A stretch of 64,000 bases of DNA from Helicobacter sp. 11S03491-1 (lineage in GTDB: Bacteria > Campylobacterota > Campylobacteria > Campylobacterales > Helicobacteraceae), in contig NZ_MLAO01000009.1 in assembly GCF_002272835.1 (NCBI RefSeq), forward strand, positions 1 through 64,000, read 5' to 3'. Below, piece after piece: positions 38,566 to 49,315 of this stretch. The number at the start of each line of letters is the position of its first letter. The first letter of the stretch is position 1. A program made the translations under genes and the position numbers. Under the pieces are notes generated by a model. It saw only the letters and a list, made by a program, of their open reading frames with translations, made no database searches and was not told the DNA's origin.

Positions 38566-39423
38566 TTAATGCAAATCTTTCCAAATTCTTCTTTTCCATG
38601 CATAAGCAAGTAATGCCATCACTACAAAAAATATCATAATCTTGATACCCAGCCCATCTCTTTGAGCTTTTTTGCTATCGCCTATTTTTTGCAAATAATT
38701 AATAATTTGCTTCTCTGCTTTTTGGTCTAACCCAACTCTTGGCATTGAAGTTCCCGGAAGGAGTTTTTGAGGATCATTAATAAAAATACTCAAAGTATGT
38801 TCCCCTCTACTTCTAATCATCATAGATAGATCAGGCGCTTTTGCTCCTAAATATTTTTCCAAATCACTCTCGGGAGTGAGGGCATAAGTTTTAGCATACT
38901 CTACGCTATGGCATCTCTGACAAGCTTGATCAAACACTTGCGCATCTGTAAGACTTTGAGGAGCTATCGAAACAAAATAAGCCACAATATTAGATATATC
39001 ATCATTACTCATCCAATCATACCCCGGCATCGGATAAGGTGTATTCTCACCAAACTTATGAGAAAGCAAAGTTGCTTTAACAGGATTTTTAATAAAATTA
39101 GCCAAAAAATTATGATCAAATACAGCGCCTATATCAGATAAATCCGGGGGCACAACACCATAAGCACCGGCCGCACTGGCATTATCCATAGGAGCAGGAA
39201 TATTTTGAGATTTAATCCCATGACAAGCTGTACAATTCTCCTCTACAAGCGTCTTACCTTTTGTAGCATCTCCTTTGGACAAATCAATTTTTTCCAAATC
39301 ACTAAAAGTATAATCAGCCGGAGCCACCTTAGGGTGCATAATAGAATGCGCTAAAGGCTCTACACCCCAATAAATAATACCAATTACAACTATTAAAAGA
39401 ATAAGTATTTTGAACTCTTTCAT
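38566..39423 (-). CDS. petC: Dihaem cytochrome c subunit of the bc1 complex
   Basis: The c-type subunit of ubiquinol:cytochrome c oxidoreductase, 285 residues. It has an N-terminal membrane anchor (about 5-24), two haem-binding CxxCH motifs (ENCTACHG near residue 58 and QACQRCHS near 168) and a C-terminal membrane helix before KRRIWKDLH. Campylobacterota use this dihaem form instead of classical cytochrome c1. The gene overlaps petB by 4 bp and closes the petABC operon (HP1540-HP1538 order). Confidence 0.93.
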   Translation of the reverse strand: MKEFKILILLIVVIGIIYWGVEPLAHSIMHPKVAPADYTFSDLEKIDLSKGDATKGKTLVEENCTACHGIKSQNIPAPMDNASAAGAYGVVPPDLSDIGAVFDHNFLANFIKNPVKATLLSHKFGENTPYPMPGYDWMSNDDISNIVAYFVSIAPQSLTDAQVFDQACQRCHSVEYAKTYALTPESDLEKYLGAKAPDLSMMIRSRGEHTLSIFINDPQKLLPGTSMPRVGLDQKAEKQIINYLQKIGDSKKAQRDGLGIKIMIFFVVMALLAYAWKRRIWKDLH

Positions 39424-40655
39424 TGAGCACCTCCTTTTTTTCTCTCGACAATTGTAATAATAGGCAACACCACAAGAAATAATATCAAGAATGAAATAGA
39501 AGCCACAAACCCGACATAAATATTAGCCCCCTCAGGAGGTAGCTTTCCAAAAATTGTCAGCACGATCAAATCCAATATCATTAACCAAAACCAAATAAGA
39601 AAGGCAGGTCTCCTATGTGCGGGAGCTACTTTAGAACTTCTATCAAGCCAAGGCAAGAAAAAGAAAATCACTTGAGCAATTCCAAAGGCTATCAAACCCA
39701 AATCGGCACTAAAGAAAAATCCTCTTAAAACTTCATAACTCCATAAGAAATACCATTCAGGATAAATATGCGTAGGGGTTTTAAGGCTATTGGCGGGATC
39801 AAAATTAACCGGATCCATCGCAAAATCAAAATGATAACAAACCAGATAAAAGAAAAATATCATGAAAGCGCAAATTACAAAAATATCCTTTGAAAGAAAT
39901 ACCGGCCAAAATGGAATTACTTTTGATTCTTTCTTTTTGCCTTCAATGTATTTTTTCTCCTCTGCCTCAAAGTCAAAAACTTCTCCATCTTGATTATTAA
40001 CATGAGGGATTCTAAGAGCATAAAAATGCACTACAATCAAAATCATAATGACCACCGGCAACAAAAATACATGGAGCATAAAAAATCTTGTCAAAGTCGC
40101 ATCAGCCACGACATAATTACCTCGTACCCACTCAACAACATCATTTCCGATAAAAGGAATGCCTCCAAAAAGATTGGTAATAACTGTAGCAGCCCAATAA
40201 CTCATTTGCCCCCAAGGCAACATATAACCGCTAAAAGCCTCTGCAGAGAAGACTACGAATAAAAGCATGCCGCTTACCCATATCATTTCCCTGCCTCTTT
40301 TGTAAGATCCATAGTAAATAGCTACAAACATATGGATATAGATAATTACAAATATCATACTTGCTGCGACTGCATGAATATGTCTCCATAACCAGCCATA
40401 GGCAACTTCTTGCATAATTGTATAATTTACACTATCAAAAGCCATCTTTGCATCCGGCTTATAATACATTAATAAAAAAATTCCCGAAACAACCAGCATT
40501 GTGAATAATGCAGTCAAAACCACACCCATTGCCCATAAAAAATTTATATTTTTAGGAATCCAATATTCAGTCATCAAAACTTTTGTCAGTTTTTTAACAC
40601 CCAATCTCTGATCTAACCAATCAATCAATCCATCAGCTTTTCTTATCTCTGCCAT
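39420..40655 (-). CDS. petB: Cytochrome b subunit of the bc1 complex
   Basis: The membrane core of the quinol oxidase, 411 residues with about eight or nine helices. Haem-ligand histidines are in WRHIHAVAASMIF and HVFLLPVVIMILIVVHFYALR; the quinol-site loop appears as YPEWYFLWSYEVLRG (PEWY). The N- and C-terminal parts are fused in one chain. It lies 10 bp after petA. Confidence 0.94.
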   Translation of the reverse strand: MAEIRKADGLIDWLDQRLGVKKLTKVLMTEYWIPKNINFLWAMGVVLTALFTMLVVSGIFLLMYYKPDAKMAFDSVNYTIMQEVAYGWLWRHIHAVAASMIFVIIYIHMFVAIYYGSYKRGREMIWVSGMLLFVVFSAEAFSGYMLPWGQMSYWAATVITNLFGGIPFIGNDVVEWVRGNYVVADATLTRFFMLHVFLLPVVIMILIVVHFYALRIPHVNNQDGEVFDFEAEEKKYIEGKKKESKVIPFWPVFLSKDIFVICAFMIFFFYLVCYHFDFAMDPVNFDPANSLKTPTHIYPEWYFLWSYEVLRGFFFSADLGLIAFGIAQVIFFFLPWLDRSSKVAPAHRRPAFLIWFWLMILDLIVLTIFGKLPPEGANIYVGFVASISFLILFLVVLPIITIVERKKGGAQ

Positions 40656-40665
40656 TTTTTGCTCC

Positions 40666-41169
40666 TTATGCTTTGCCTATCATTTCTTGATATTGGCTAC
40701 CTACTTCCCCAAATACAATCTTTGTTCCGTCAATTTTAAAAGGAGGAATATCAAAAGGTCTTGGCGGTGGAGTTCCGGGCACATTGATTCCATCAAGAGT
40801 GAATCTACCCCCATGGCAAGGACACAAAAATCCTTTTTCATCGGCATTAAAAATTGGGATACAACCTAAATGTGTGCAAATTTGAATCCCCACAGTAAAA
40901 ACATCTCCATTGATCTTAAAATCTCTTTTGGGATTAAAACCCTCTGCTTTAGTTTTTTTGATAATATACACAGGCTTACCTCTCCATTCCACGGTAGAAA
41001 ATTCACCTTCTGTCATACTCCCCACATCAGTAGTAGTAAAACCCGCTGAAACTACGCTTGGCAACGGATCCCATGTTTTCTTCATGGCAACTAGAGAAGC
41101 TATCGCACCAACGGCAGTCACCCCTCCTAGTGTCATTCCTAAAAAATCGCGTCTCTTTATCTCAGCCAT
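40666..41169 (-). CDS. petA: Rieske iron-sulfur subunit of the bc1 complex
   Basis: The 2Fe-2S protein, 167 residues. The cluster is bound by CTHLGC and CPCHGG (Cys/His pairs about 97-122). The N-terminus KRRDFLG followed by a hydrophobic helix is a twin-arginine signal-anchor, as expected for Rieske proteins. First gene of petABC, transcribed away from nadE. Confidence 0.95.
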   Translation of the reverse strand: MAEIKRRDFLGMTLGGVTAVGAIASLVAMKKTWDPLPSVVSAGFTTTDVGSMTEGEFSTVEWRGKPVYIIKKTKAEGFNPKRDFKINGDVFTVGIQICTHLGCIPIFNADEKGFLCPCHGGRFTLDGINVPGTPPPRPFDIPPFKIDGTKIVFGEVGSQYQEMIGKA

Positions 41170-41471
41170 CGCTTATTCTCCTTTAGTTTGAGTTGATTTT
41201 TATTGTAAATTAATGTAAAAAATCTAGTAATTGTAGTTCAATTAGACTTAAATATTTTTTATTTCACTTTTTGAAACTCTTATTTAAACCTCAAAATGTT
41301 TCAAACTGAAATATCAAGAGTATATTGACAAAGAAAAATATTTTATGAAAACTACGAAGACAAGAACCGGCAAAAGATTTTTATAGTTATATTTAAAGTA
41401 TTTTTCTTTGTCAATTCTAACGAATATTTTTGGTAGAATTACATCAAAATTAATTTTATAGGAATAAATTT
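41170..41471. promoter_or_regulatory. Divergent petABC/nadE control region with 17-bp inverted repeats
   Basis: ATTGACAAAGAAAAATA (41324-41340) and its exact complement (41399-41415) face each other over 58 bp. The right arm covers a TTGTCA placed about 18 bp before TAGAAT (about 41434-41439), a plausible nadE promoter. The left arm presents the same TTGTCA to the petA side. Two copies of one operator serving divergent promoters is the simplest reading; a small mobile-element remnant is an alternative. No gene lies here. Confidence 0.6.
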
Positions 41472-42257
41472 ATGAATAATATCCCTCCTTTACCTCAAAA
41501 TATTGTTAAATCACTGATTAATTTTTTATATCAGGAGTCTAAAAGCCGCGGTTTCAATAGAGTAATTTTAGGAGTAAGTGGTGGTTTAGATAGCGCTGTA
41601 GTCGCTGTTTTATGTAAAATGACCTTTGGCAATCATCTTCAAGCCCTTCTTATGCCTTCGATCACCTCATCAAAATCCAGTGTGACAGATGGAATAGCTT
41701 TATGCGAGCAATTTGATATTCCCTATCAAATACAATCAATCAATCCCTATGATGAAGCCTTCAGAATGAATCATAAAGATGCCAATCTTATCCGCAAGGG
41801 GAATTTTTGCACCCGTATTCGTATGGCTCTTTTATATGATCTTTCTCAAGAAATTCGCGCCCTTGTAGTAGGAACCAGCAATAAAAGTGAATTGATGTTG
41901 GGGTATGGCACTCTTTATGGGGATCTCGCTTATGCTATTAACCCCATTGGCAATCTATTCAAAACTCAAGTTTATGAACTTGCCAAAATACTCAATATTC
42001 CCAGACATATTATTGAGAAAAAACCAAGCGCTGATCTTTATGCAGGACAAAGCGATGAAGAAGAATTAGGTTATGGATATGAAAAAATTGACAGACTTCT
42101 TTTTGAAATTTGTAAAATTTATGATGATTTTTCGCAAATTGATGTCAAGAAACTCTATCAAATGGGCTATGATAAAGAAATGCTCAATATTATCGTTCCA
42201 AGAATCAAGAAAAATCTCTTCAAACATGCCCTCCCTACCATTTATGAAATAAAATAA
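41472..42257 (+). CDS. nadE: NH3-dependent NAD+ synthetase
   Basis: Amidates deamido-NAD to NAD+ in the last step of NAD synthesis; 261 residues without a glutaminase domain, so ammonia-dependent. The PP-loop GVSGGLDSAVVAVL near residue 35 binds ATP, and NKSELMLGYGTLYGDLAYAINPIG and KKPSADLYAGQSDEEELG are family signatures. It is divergent from petABC and followed by lpxK (51 bp), as HP0329-HP0328. Confidence 0.94.
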   Translation: MNNIPPLPQNIVKSLINFLYQESKSRGFNRVILGVSGGLDSAVVAVLCKMTFGNHLQALLMPSITSSKSSVTDGIALCEQFDIPYQIQSINPYDEAFRMNHKDANLIRKGNFCTRIRMALLYDLSQEIRALVVGTSNKSELMLGYGTLYGDLAYAINPIGNLFKTQVYELAKILNIPRHIIEKKPSADLYAGQSDEEELGYGYEKIDRLLFEICKIYDDFSQIDVKKLYQMGYDKEMLNIIVPRIKKNLFKHALPTIYEIK

Positions 42258-42308
42258 AGTTTCATAAATGGGTTATTTTTTCCCAAAATATTTAAAAAGT
42301 TATTTTTA

Positions 42309-43211
42309 ATGCGTTTTATAGATCAATATTTTTATAAACCGAATTTTTGGCAAAAAATTCTTGCATTAATTGTTTTGCCCATTTCTCTTTTATATTACAT
42401 AGCTGCAACTATTAGACGCCATATAGGATTTCTCAAAGACTTTCATATCCCTATTATCAGTGTAGGCAATCTTGTTGCCGGAGGAAGCGGCAAGACTCCT
42501 TTCATCATCGAAATTGCAAAAGATTACCAAGATGTTGCCATTATTTCCAGAGGCTATAAAAGAAAATCCAAAGGATTGCTTATTGTCAGCCAAAAAGGCA
42601 AAATTCTTGTTTCGCAACAAGATGCCGGGGATGAAGCTTATCTGATTGCCAAAACACTCACCCATGCTACCATTATCGTGAGCAAAAAAAGAGTCCCCGC
42701 TATCAAAGAAGCTAAAAAACTAGGGTGTAAAATAATTTTACTTGATGATGGGTTTCGTTTTAATTTTAAAAAATTAAATATCTTATTAAAGCCTAAATTA
42801 GAGCCTTATTTCAAATTTTGCATTCCAAGTGGTATTTATCGCGAAAAGCCCTCTTTATACAAAAGTGCTGATATTCTGGCAACTGAAGGGATAGATTATC
42901 AACGCGAAGTAAAAATTATAAATCCAACACAAAGAATGCTTTTGGTTACTGCCATTGCCAATCCATCAAGACTGGATGAATATCTTCCTAATGTGATTGG
43001 CAAACTCACTTTTAGAGATCATTATGTCTTTGATATCAACTATCTGCAATCTCAAGCCATCAAACAAAAAGCCTCTTCTTTGCTTGTTACCCAAAAAGAT
43101 GAAGTCAAACTTCAAGATTGTCCTATTCCTTTAAGCATTATGCAACTCAGACTCCAAATCAACCCCATTATCAAAAAAAAGATTTCTCACTACATTGAAT
43201 CTTATGCTTAG
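42309..43211 (+). CDS. lpxK: Tetraacyldisaccharide 4'-kinase
   Basis: Phosphorylates the lipid A disaccharide at the inner membrane; 300 residues. It has an N-terminal hydrophobic anchor (about 15-35), a Walker A GNLVAGGSGKTPFI near 55-65, IISRGYKRKSKG, DAGDEAYLIAK and the LDDGFRF motif. Somewhat shorter than E. coli LpxK, as in other Campylobacterota. Its 3' end overlaps the convergent ABC ATPase gene by 4 bp. Confidence 0.92.
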   Translation: MRFIDQYFYKPNFWQKILALIVLPISLLYYIAATIRRHIGFLKDFHIPIISVGNLVAGGSGKTPFIIEIAKDYQDVAIISRGYKRKSKGLLIVSQKGKILVSQQDAGDEAYLIAKTLTHATIIVSKKRVPAIKEAKKLGCKIILLDDGFRFNFKKLNILLKPKLEPYFKFCIPSGIYREKPSLYKSADILATEGIDYQREVKIINPTQRMLLVTAIANPSRLDEYLPNVIGKLTFRDHYVFDINYLQSQAIKQKASSLLVTQKDEVKLQDCPIPLSIMQLRLQINPIIKKKISHYIESYA

Positions 43212-43846
43212 AGCACATCCAATTTTGTATTTTCAAGGCGAAATGTTTGAGTGCATTTTTTGGCGATTTTCTCATCATGAGTAGCCAACACAAGAATACC
43301 CCCGCTCTTATCAACATATTCAAATATAATCTCCATCACATTTTGGGCTGTTTGTTTATCTAAATTTCCTGTAGGTTCATCAGCAAAGATAATCTTGGGT
43401 TTTTTGGTCAATACCCTAGCAATCGAGAGACGTTGTTGTTGCCCTCCACTAAGCTCTCCAATATTTTGATGAAGCACTTGAGCAATTCCTAAAGATTCTA
43501 ACAAACTCTTATCAATAGGCTGCCCTGAAAGAATTGAAGCAACTTTTAAATTCTCATACCCATTAAACCCGCGAAATAAATAATGAGATTGAAAAATAAT
43601 CCCTATTTGATAACGTCGAATTTCTAAAAGCTTGTTGGGAGAAAGTCCGTAAATATCCTCAAATTCCAGAAGACTAACTCTCCCGCTTATTGGCTTTAAC
43701 ATTGTAGAAAGATTATTTAATATCGTGGATTTTCCACTCCCGCTTACTCCCAAAATCGCTACAGATTCCCCGGATGAAACCTCAAAATTAAGATCTTCAT
43801 ATAACAATGTGTCAAAACGATGAGACATTTGAATTGCTTTTAACAT
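43208..43846 (-). CDS. ABC transporter ATP-binding protein (LolD/MacB type)
   Basis: A 212-residue ATPase with Walker A GVSGSGKST, Q loop in IIFQSHYLFRGF, signature LSGGQQQRLSIARVL, Walker B IIFADEPTGNLD and switch His in LATHDEKIA. The closest family is LolD/FtsE/MacB, in which the ATPase pairs with a four-helix permease encoded elsewhere. It sits 9 bp after lnt; together with lnt this suggests lipoprotein sorting (LolD), but the permease is not in the window. It corresponds to HP0179. Confidence 0.87.
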   Translation of the reverse strand: MLKAIQMSHRFDTLLYEDLNFEVSSGESVAILGVSGSGKSTILNNLSTMLKPISGRVSLLEFEDIYGLSPNKLLEIRRYQIGIIFQSHYLFRGFNGYENLKVASILSGQPIDKSLLESLGIAQVLHQNIGELSGGQQQRLSIARVLTKKPKIIFADEPTGNLDKQTAQNVMEIIFEYVDKSGGILVLATHDEKIAKKCTQTFRLENTKLDVL

Positions 43847-43855
43847 TTTTTCCTT

Positions 43856-45175
43856 TCATAAAACAAGCTTATCTCCCAAAACTGAAGGTGAGAGAATATA
43901 AGAACTTGATTGATTGATACTATGAATTACAATGCTTTTATAAATTCTAGCATAGTATTTCACCAACATTCGTTGAAAAAATGGCTCAATACTTGGAACA
44001 AACCAACCATTATTGCTGATAAGAATCATATATTTTGGCTTATCTTGATACATAATTTTTGAAGTTCCTTCATAACAAATTGCACTTCGAAATACATCGC
44101 CCTTGATTTGAAAATTTTCGGGAATTTTCCCCTCACTTAAGCCATATTCTTTACCAAAAAATGCCTTATAAAGTGGTCTTGCCAAAAAATCAGGCAAAGG
44201 GATTTTTTCTCCAAAAGGAGCGAGTACAACTTTATCAATAAAACTAAAATCGCCATTTTCAAACAAATAAGTGCTATTGTAAATTTTTCCTTTTTCTTCA
44301 CGCAACCCCCCTGTAACGATACTTATTTGGCTACTTAATTTTTCCAAAACTTCTTTTAGGATGCTTTTGTTCAAGACAATTGGAAATGCTGTTTCCGGCA
44401 AAACTACAATATCTTTGCCTTTTAAAATTGCTTGATCAATCAAATCAAAATTCTTATCAATAATTTTTTGAAAATTTTGAGATTGCCATTTTGAGTCTTG
44501 AGAAACGTGAGTTGTAGTAACTTCTACTTTTAAAGGCAAAGTTATCTCACCATTTATATGCCCCCAATCTATGCCAAAGAGTAAAAAGCAAACAGCAAAT
44601 ATTCTATAAAATCTCTTAAAATGAATCCACACACCCACACCCACAATAATACACAAGAAATGAAGTTTATCAACTCCAAAAATACTATAAGAAAAAAATG
44701 ATTCTACTACCATCCAATCAAAACCAAAAGGGTGAATATAACTCATTATCATCAAAGTTATCATGCGATACAACCAAGAAGGAAACCACAATAAAAAATA
44801 AAAAATAATCCCATATCCAACGCCCACACCAACCATTATGATTGGAATCAAAAACTCCATTACAGAAAATCGGAAACTCAATCCTATCCAATAAAATAAC
44901 CCCAAACCAACAAAAAATCCAAACCAAAAACCAATTTTTTTAGGGACACTAAACCATACCCATACACTCAAGAGAGCAAAAATACTATTAAAAACGAGTA
45001 TTTCTTTTTGCCAATCTTGATAAAAAAATAAAATACTCCCATAAACAGGGATTAAAAAAATGGCTCCCAATATAAAAGCACTGACCAAATAAAGCCCTAA
45101 TATCTTTGGGCGAACCCAGATTCTCCAAATACCATATGTTTGTGATTTTTCTATTTTATTTAAAATTCTATTCAT
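43856..45175 (-). CDS. lnt: Apolipoprotein N-acyltransferase
   Basis: Adds the third acyl chain to lipoproteins at the inner membrane; 439 residues. A membrane domain of six to eight helices (about 20-210) is followed by a nitrilase-like periplasmic domain. The catalytic triad is Glu in VVLPETAFP, Lys in APFGEKIPLP and Cys in SAICYEG. It is transcribed with the LolD-like ATPase and is divergent from cvpA. Confidence 0.93.
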   Translation of the reverse strand: MNRILNKIEKSQTYGIWRIWVRPKILGLYLVSAFILGAIFLIPVYGSILFFYQDWQKEILVFNSIFALLSVWVWFSVPKKIGFWFGFFVGLGLFYWIGLSFRFSVMEFLIPIIMVGVGVGYGIIFYFLLWFPSWLYRMITLMIMSYIHPFGFDWMVVESFFSYSIFGVDKLHFLCIIVGVGVWIHFKRFYRIFAVCFLLFGIDWGHINGEITLPLKVEVTTTHVSQDSKWQSQNFQKIIDKNFDLIDQAILKGKDIVVLPETAFPIVLNKSILKEVLEKLSSQISIVTGGLREEKGKIYNSTYLFENGDFSFIDKVVLAPFGEKIPLPDFLARPLYKAFFGKEYGLSEGKIPENFQIKGDVFRSAICYEGTSKIMYQDKPKYMILISNNGWFVPSIEPFFQRMLVKYYARIYKSIVIHSINQSSSYILSPSVLGDKLVL

Positions 45176-45295
45176 GATTTTTCCGGATTTCCTTAATATC
45201 GTGAAATTTATTTGATTTAAAATTTTTATTTTTAGGTTATTTATTGTAGAATAATAGCTTTTTAAAGCTAAATTAATTGAATTGTAGAGTGAAAA

Positions 45296-45961
45296 ATGGG
45301 CTATATAGACTTAATACTGACAGTAATCATCATCGTAATTGGATTAAGAGGTTTTTATAATGGTTTCATAAATGAAATTTCGGGCGTAATAGGGATTATC
45401 CTGGGTGTATTTTTTGCCTCAAGGTTTGCCGGCAGAATGGGGGATTGGTTTTCATCCGATGTATATAACTTTCATAGCCCATCAGTTGCAAGCTTGATTG
45501 GATTTGTTATTATTTTGGCTGTAATTTGGATAGCATTTTTGATTTTAGGCATCATTATTAGTAAATTTATTAAAATCAGCGATTTTGGTATTATTGACAA
45601 AACACTTGGATTTATCTTTTCATGTTGCAAAATATTCTTAATTATCGGTTTTATTCTTTATGGAATTTCTAACCTAAATTTTATGAAAGACTTCCAAAAA
45701 TACATGAAACAAAATAGCAAGATTTATACGATAATGAACACAATTTCTTCTTCAATCATGAAACTTCAAATCGTGCAAGAAACAACCAATAATATTAAAA
45801 ATACAACCCAACCTGCCGCTGATGCTGCAATAGAAAATCTGCAAAAAGCTGTGAATGAAGCCGGTCCAAATATTTCAGACACAATAAATAACTCACTTAA
45901 AGACATATCCAAAGATATTCCACCACAAACTCACGATAAGACAGATACACATAAGGAATAA
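45296..45961 (+). CDS. cvpA: CvpA-family membrane protein
   Basis: A 221-residue protein with four membrane helices in the first 130 residues, beginning GYIDLILTVIIIVIGLRGFYNGFINEISGVIGIILGVFFASR, then a hydrophilic tail. The family name comes from colicin V production; the actual role is unclear, probably envelope-related. It starts the run cvpA-lysS-glyA-DUF1882-SPOR (HP0181-HP0185), with gaps of 20 bp or less throughout, which is likely one transcript. Confidence 0.85.
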   Translation: MGYIDLILTVIIIVIGLRGFYNGFINEISGVIGIILGVFFASRFAGRMGDWFSSDVYNFHSPSVASLIGFVIILAVIWIAFLILGIIISKFIKISDFGIIDKTLGFIFSCCKIFLIIGFILYGISNLNFMKDFQKYMKQNSKIYTIMNTISSSIMKLQIVQETTNNIKNTTQPAADAAIENLQKAVNEAGPNISDTINNSLKDISKDIPPQTHDKTDTHKE

Positions 45962-45964
45962 TAT

Positions 45965-47494
45965 ATGTTTGAAAATCAATACATACAACAAAGAATCCAA
46001 AAAGCACGTGATCTTAGAAATGTAGGTAAAAATCCTTATCGCAATGACGCATCTAAAACTATCAGCAATCTTGGCTTTATTCAAAAATTTGAATACCTCA
46101 AATCCCAAACTGAACAAAAAGTAACTTCACAAAATTATGCTATCACAGGAAGGATAAAATTTTTGCGGCTTATGGGCAAAGCTTGTTTTGTCAAAATTGA
46201 AGATGAAAGCGCCACTTTACAAGCTTATCTTTCTCAAAATGATTTGGGTGATGAATTTTCTCTTATCAAAAAAATTCTAGAAGTTGGAGATATTATCAAT
46301 ATCTATGGATATCCTTTTGTTACCAAAACAGGAGAATTAAGTATCCATGCCCTGGAATGTAAAATTCTCACCAAATCAATCATCCCCTTACCTGAAAAAT
46401 TTCATGGTCTTACAGATGTTGAATTACGTTACAGACAACGTTACCTCGATCTTATTATGAACCCAAATGTCAAAGAAACATTCAAACTTCGCACGCAAAT
46501 TATCTCAAATATTCGCAGATTTTTTGAAGACAAAGGATTCCTGGAAGTTGAAACGCCCATGCTCCACCCCATTCCCGGAGGAGCCAATGCCAAACCTTTT
46601 ATCACTCATCATAACGCCCTTGATGTCCAAAGATATCTTAGAATTGCTCCTGAACTTTATCTTAAACGTTTGATTGTAGGTGGTTTTGAAGCTGTATTTG
46701 AAATTAATAGAAATTTTAGAAATGAAGGTATGGATCACTCCCATAATCCCGAATTTACAACAATTGAATTTTATTGGGCTTACAAAACTTACTCTGACTT
46801 AATTGAATTGACTAAAGAACTTTTTGCTTATCTTTTAGATAAACTCCAACTCCCTATCAGAATCAAGCATATGGATAATGAAATTGATTTTAGTAATTTT
46901 AAAATTATCTCTTACAAAGATGCTCTCCAAGAAATTGGAGGTATTCCTAAAGATATTGTCGAAAATGAAGATAAACTCAAAAACTTCCTCCAACAACATA
47001 ATATTAAATTGGACAAATCCATAAGCTATGGCAAACTTTTAGCAGAAGCATTTGATGAATTTGTCGAAGCAAAACTTATCAATCCAACCTTTATTACTCA
47101 ATACCCTATTGATATTAGTCCTCTGGCACGCAGGAACGATCTGGATCCTGAAATTGCCGATCGTTTTGAGCTTTTTATCGGCGGGAAAGAAATAGCTAAT
47201 GGTTTTAGCGAGCTTAATGATCCTCTTGATCAACTTGAAAGATTTAAAGCTCAAGTAAAGGCAAAAGATGCCGGGGATGAAGAAGCCCAATATATGGATG
47301 AAGATTATGTTTGGGCATTGGGATATGGACTTCCCCCAACAGCCGGTCAAGGCATTGGGATTGATAGGCTCATCATGCTCCTTAGTGATTCAAAAACCAT
47401 CAAAGATGTTATTTTATTTCCTGCAATGAAACCTATTAGAATAGATTATGATGATACAATCACACAAGAAGAAAAAGAAAAAAAGGATCTATAA
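45965..47494 (+). CDS. lysS: Lysyl-tRNA synthetase, class II
   Basis: Charges tRNA-Lys; 509 residues. An OB-fold anticodon-binding domain (about 50-150) precedes the class II core. Motif 1 is [16 protein letters not shown], motif 2 [18 protein letters not shown] and motif 3 [20 protein letters not shown]. The glyA ATG overlaps its TAA. Confidence 0.96.
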   Translation: MFENQYIQQRIQKARDLRNVGKNPYRNDASKTISNLGFIQKFEYLKSQTEQKVTSQNYAITGRIKFLRLMGKACFVKIEDESATLQAYLSQNDLGDEFSLIKKILEVGDIINIYGYPFVTKTGELSIHALECKILTKSIIPLPEKFHGLTDVELRYRQRYLDLIMNPNVKETFKLRTQIISNIRRFFEDKGFLEVETPMLHPIPGGANAKPFITHHNALDVQRYLRIAPELYLKRLIVGGFEAVFEINRNFRNEGMDHSHNPEFTTIEFYWAYKTYSDLIELTKELFAYLLDKLQLPIRIKHMDNEIDFSNFKIISYKDALQEIGGIPKDIVENEDKLKNFLQQHNIKLDKSISYGKLLAEAFDEFVEAKLINPTFITQYPIDISPLARRNDLDPEIADRFELFIGGKEIANGFSELNDPLDQLERFKAQVKAKDAGDEEAQYMDEDYVWALGYGLPPTAGQGIGIDRLIMLLSDSKTIKDVILFPAMKPIRIDYDDTITQEEKEKKDL

Positions 47495-48744
47495 TGGATT
47501 ATGCAATGCAACACTCAGATAAAGAAGTTTTTGATTTCATTTCAAAAGAACTCCAAAGACAAAACGATCATCTTGAGATGATCGCTAGCGAAAACTATAC
47601 ATTCCCAAGTGTTATGGAAGCTATGGGGAGTATCCTGACCAATAAATACGCTGAGGGGTATCCGGGAAAACGATATTATGGAGGTTGTGAATTCGTAGAT
47701 GAGATAGAAACAATTGCCCTCAATCGAGTCAAAAAGCTTTTTAAATGCGAGTTTGCTAATGTCCAACCCCATTCGGGCAGTCAGGCTAATGGTGCTGTTT
47801 ATGCGGCCCTACTAAAACCTTATGATAAAATTTTAGGGATGGATTTAAGTCATGGGGGACATCTTACCCATGGCGCAAAAGTAAGTGTTAGCGGACAAAT
47901 ATATCAAAGTTTTTTTTATGGAGTTGAACTTGATGGGAGGATCAATTATGACAAAGTTGCTGAGTATGCCCAACTCATCAAACCCAAAATGATTATATGC
48001 GGTTTTTCTGCCTATACCGGAGAACTTGATTTTAAAAAATTTCGAGAAATAGCTGATAGCGTAGGAGCTATTTTAATGGGGGATATCGCACATGTTGCCG
48101 GACTTGTTGTTGCAGATGAATACCCTCACCCATTCCCCCATTGTCATATAGTTACTACTACTACTCACAAAACTCTTAGAGGACCTAGAGGAGGGATCAT
48201 TCTAACTAATGATGAAGAAATAGCTCAAAAAATCAATAAAGCTGTATTTCCGGGCTTACAAGGGGGTCCTTTAATGCATGTAATTGCGGGTAAAGCTGTT
48301 GGGTTTGGGGAAAATCTCAAGCCGGAATGGAAAATTTATGCCAAACAAATAAAAGCAAATATTAAAAAAATGGTCCATGTATTAGTTAATAGGGGTTATA
48401 ATCTCGTAAGTGGCGATAGTGATAACCATCTTATTTTAATGAGTTTCTTAGATAAAAGCTTTAGTGGAAAAGATGCTGATATAGCCCTTGGCAATGCAGG
48501 CATTACCGTCAATAAAAATACCGTTCCGGGCGAAAATAGAAGCCCTTTTATAACAAGTGGTATTAGAATAGGTTCGGCTGCTTTAAGCGCAAGAGGAATG
48601 AAAGAAAATGAATTTGAATGGATATCTCATAAAATTGCCGATATACTTGATGATATTAATAATGTATCCTTGCAGAGTAAAATTAAAGAAGAAATTAAGC
48701 AACTCACAAAAGGATTTCAAGTATATGATAAACCAATTTTTTAA
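47494..48744 (+). CDS. glyA: Serine hydroxymethyltransferase
   Basis: Interconverts serine and glycine with tetrahydrofolate; 416 residues. The PLP lysine is in [15 protein letters not shown]; also visible are the N-terminal [26 protein letters not shown] and [11 protein letters not shown]. It overlaps lysS (TAATG). Confidence 0.96.
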   Translation: MDYAMQHSDKEVFDFISKELQRQNDHLEMIASENYTFPSVMEAMGSILTNKYAEGYPGKRYYGGCEFVDEIETIALNRVKKLFKCEFANVQPHSGSQANGAVYAALLKPYDKILGMDLSHGGHLTHGAKVSVSGQIYQSFFYGVELDGRINYDKVAEYAQLIKPKMIICGFSAYTGELDFKKFREIADSVGAILMGDIAHVAGLVVADEYPHPFPHCHIVTTTTHKTLRGPRGGIILTNDEEIAQKINKAVFPGLQGGPLMHVIAGKAVGFGENLKPEWKIYAKQIKANIKKMVHVLVNRGYNLVSGDSDNHLILMSFLDKSFSGKDADIALGNAGITVNKNTVPGENRSPFITSGIRIGSAALSARGMKENEFEWISHKIADILDDINNVSLQSKIKEEIKQLTKGFQVYDKPIF

Positions 48745-48752
48745 GGCAAACA

Positions 48753-49295
48753 ATGACTGAAATGGATTTAAGCCTGATTAAAATCAATACTTCTTTTTAT
48801 TACCAAAAAATAGAAGGGTTAGGCAAAAAAATTACACATATGGGAAAAGTCTTTTTTGATAAATTTGAAAAAATTGACTCATTTCTTTCAAATCTTATTA
48901 TCCGTAAGCATTTCAAAAAAGAACTTACCATTGCACATTCTCTTATCATTGAAGACAATAGAGTAGAAAATATAGTTTTTGACTACAATGGCAGGAATCC
49001 TGAAAAATTCTATCACAAAGCTCAATTGATGTTACGCGAAGAAGGGTTTATTAATTTTACTGCTTATCATTCAAAAACGCCCGGTCATCTTCATCTTTAT
49101 ATCCATAAGGGACATACTGAGCTTAATGAAGCAAAAAGATTGGCCAGAACGCTTTCTGTGAGACTATCTCAAACCTATCCAACAGAGTGGAGAGTATTTC
49201 CAAATGATGAAATGCCCTCAGAATTTAATATATTAATACTGCCCTATGAAATTTATGCAAAAGAACGTGGTGCTTCATGGGCAAGACATCTTTAA
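48753..49295 (+). CDS. DUF1882 family protein
   Basis: A 180-residue soluble protein of the Campylobacterota-specific DUF1882 family (HP0184 by position and sequence impression). Recognisable parts are [44 protein letters not shown] and [32 protein letters not shown]. The middle domain carries several His residues ([11 protein letters not shown]). Its function is unknown. It lies 8 bp after glyA. Confidence 0.85.
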   Translation: MTEMDLSLIKINTSFYYQKIEGLGKKITHMGKVFFDKFEKIDSFLSNLIIRKHFKKELTIAHSLIIEDNRVENIVFDYNGRNPEKFYHKAQLMLREEGFINFTAYHSKTPGHLHLYIHKGHTELNEAKRLARTLSVRLSQTYPTEWRVFPNDEMPSEFNILILPYEIYAKERGASWARHL

Positions 49296-49315
49296 ATCTA
49301 TTCAAGGAGTAAAAA

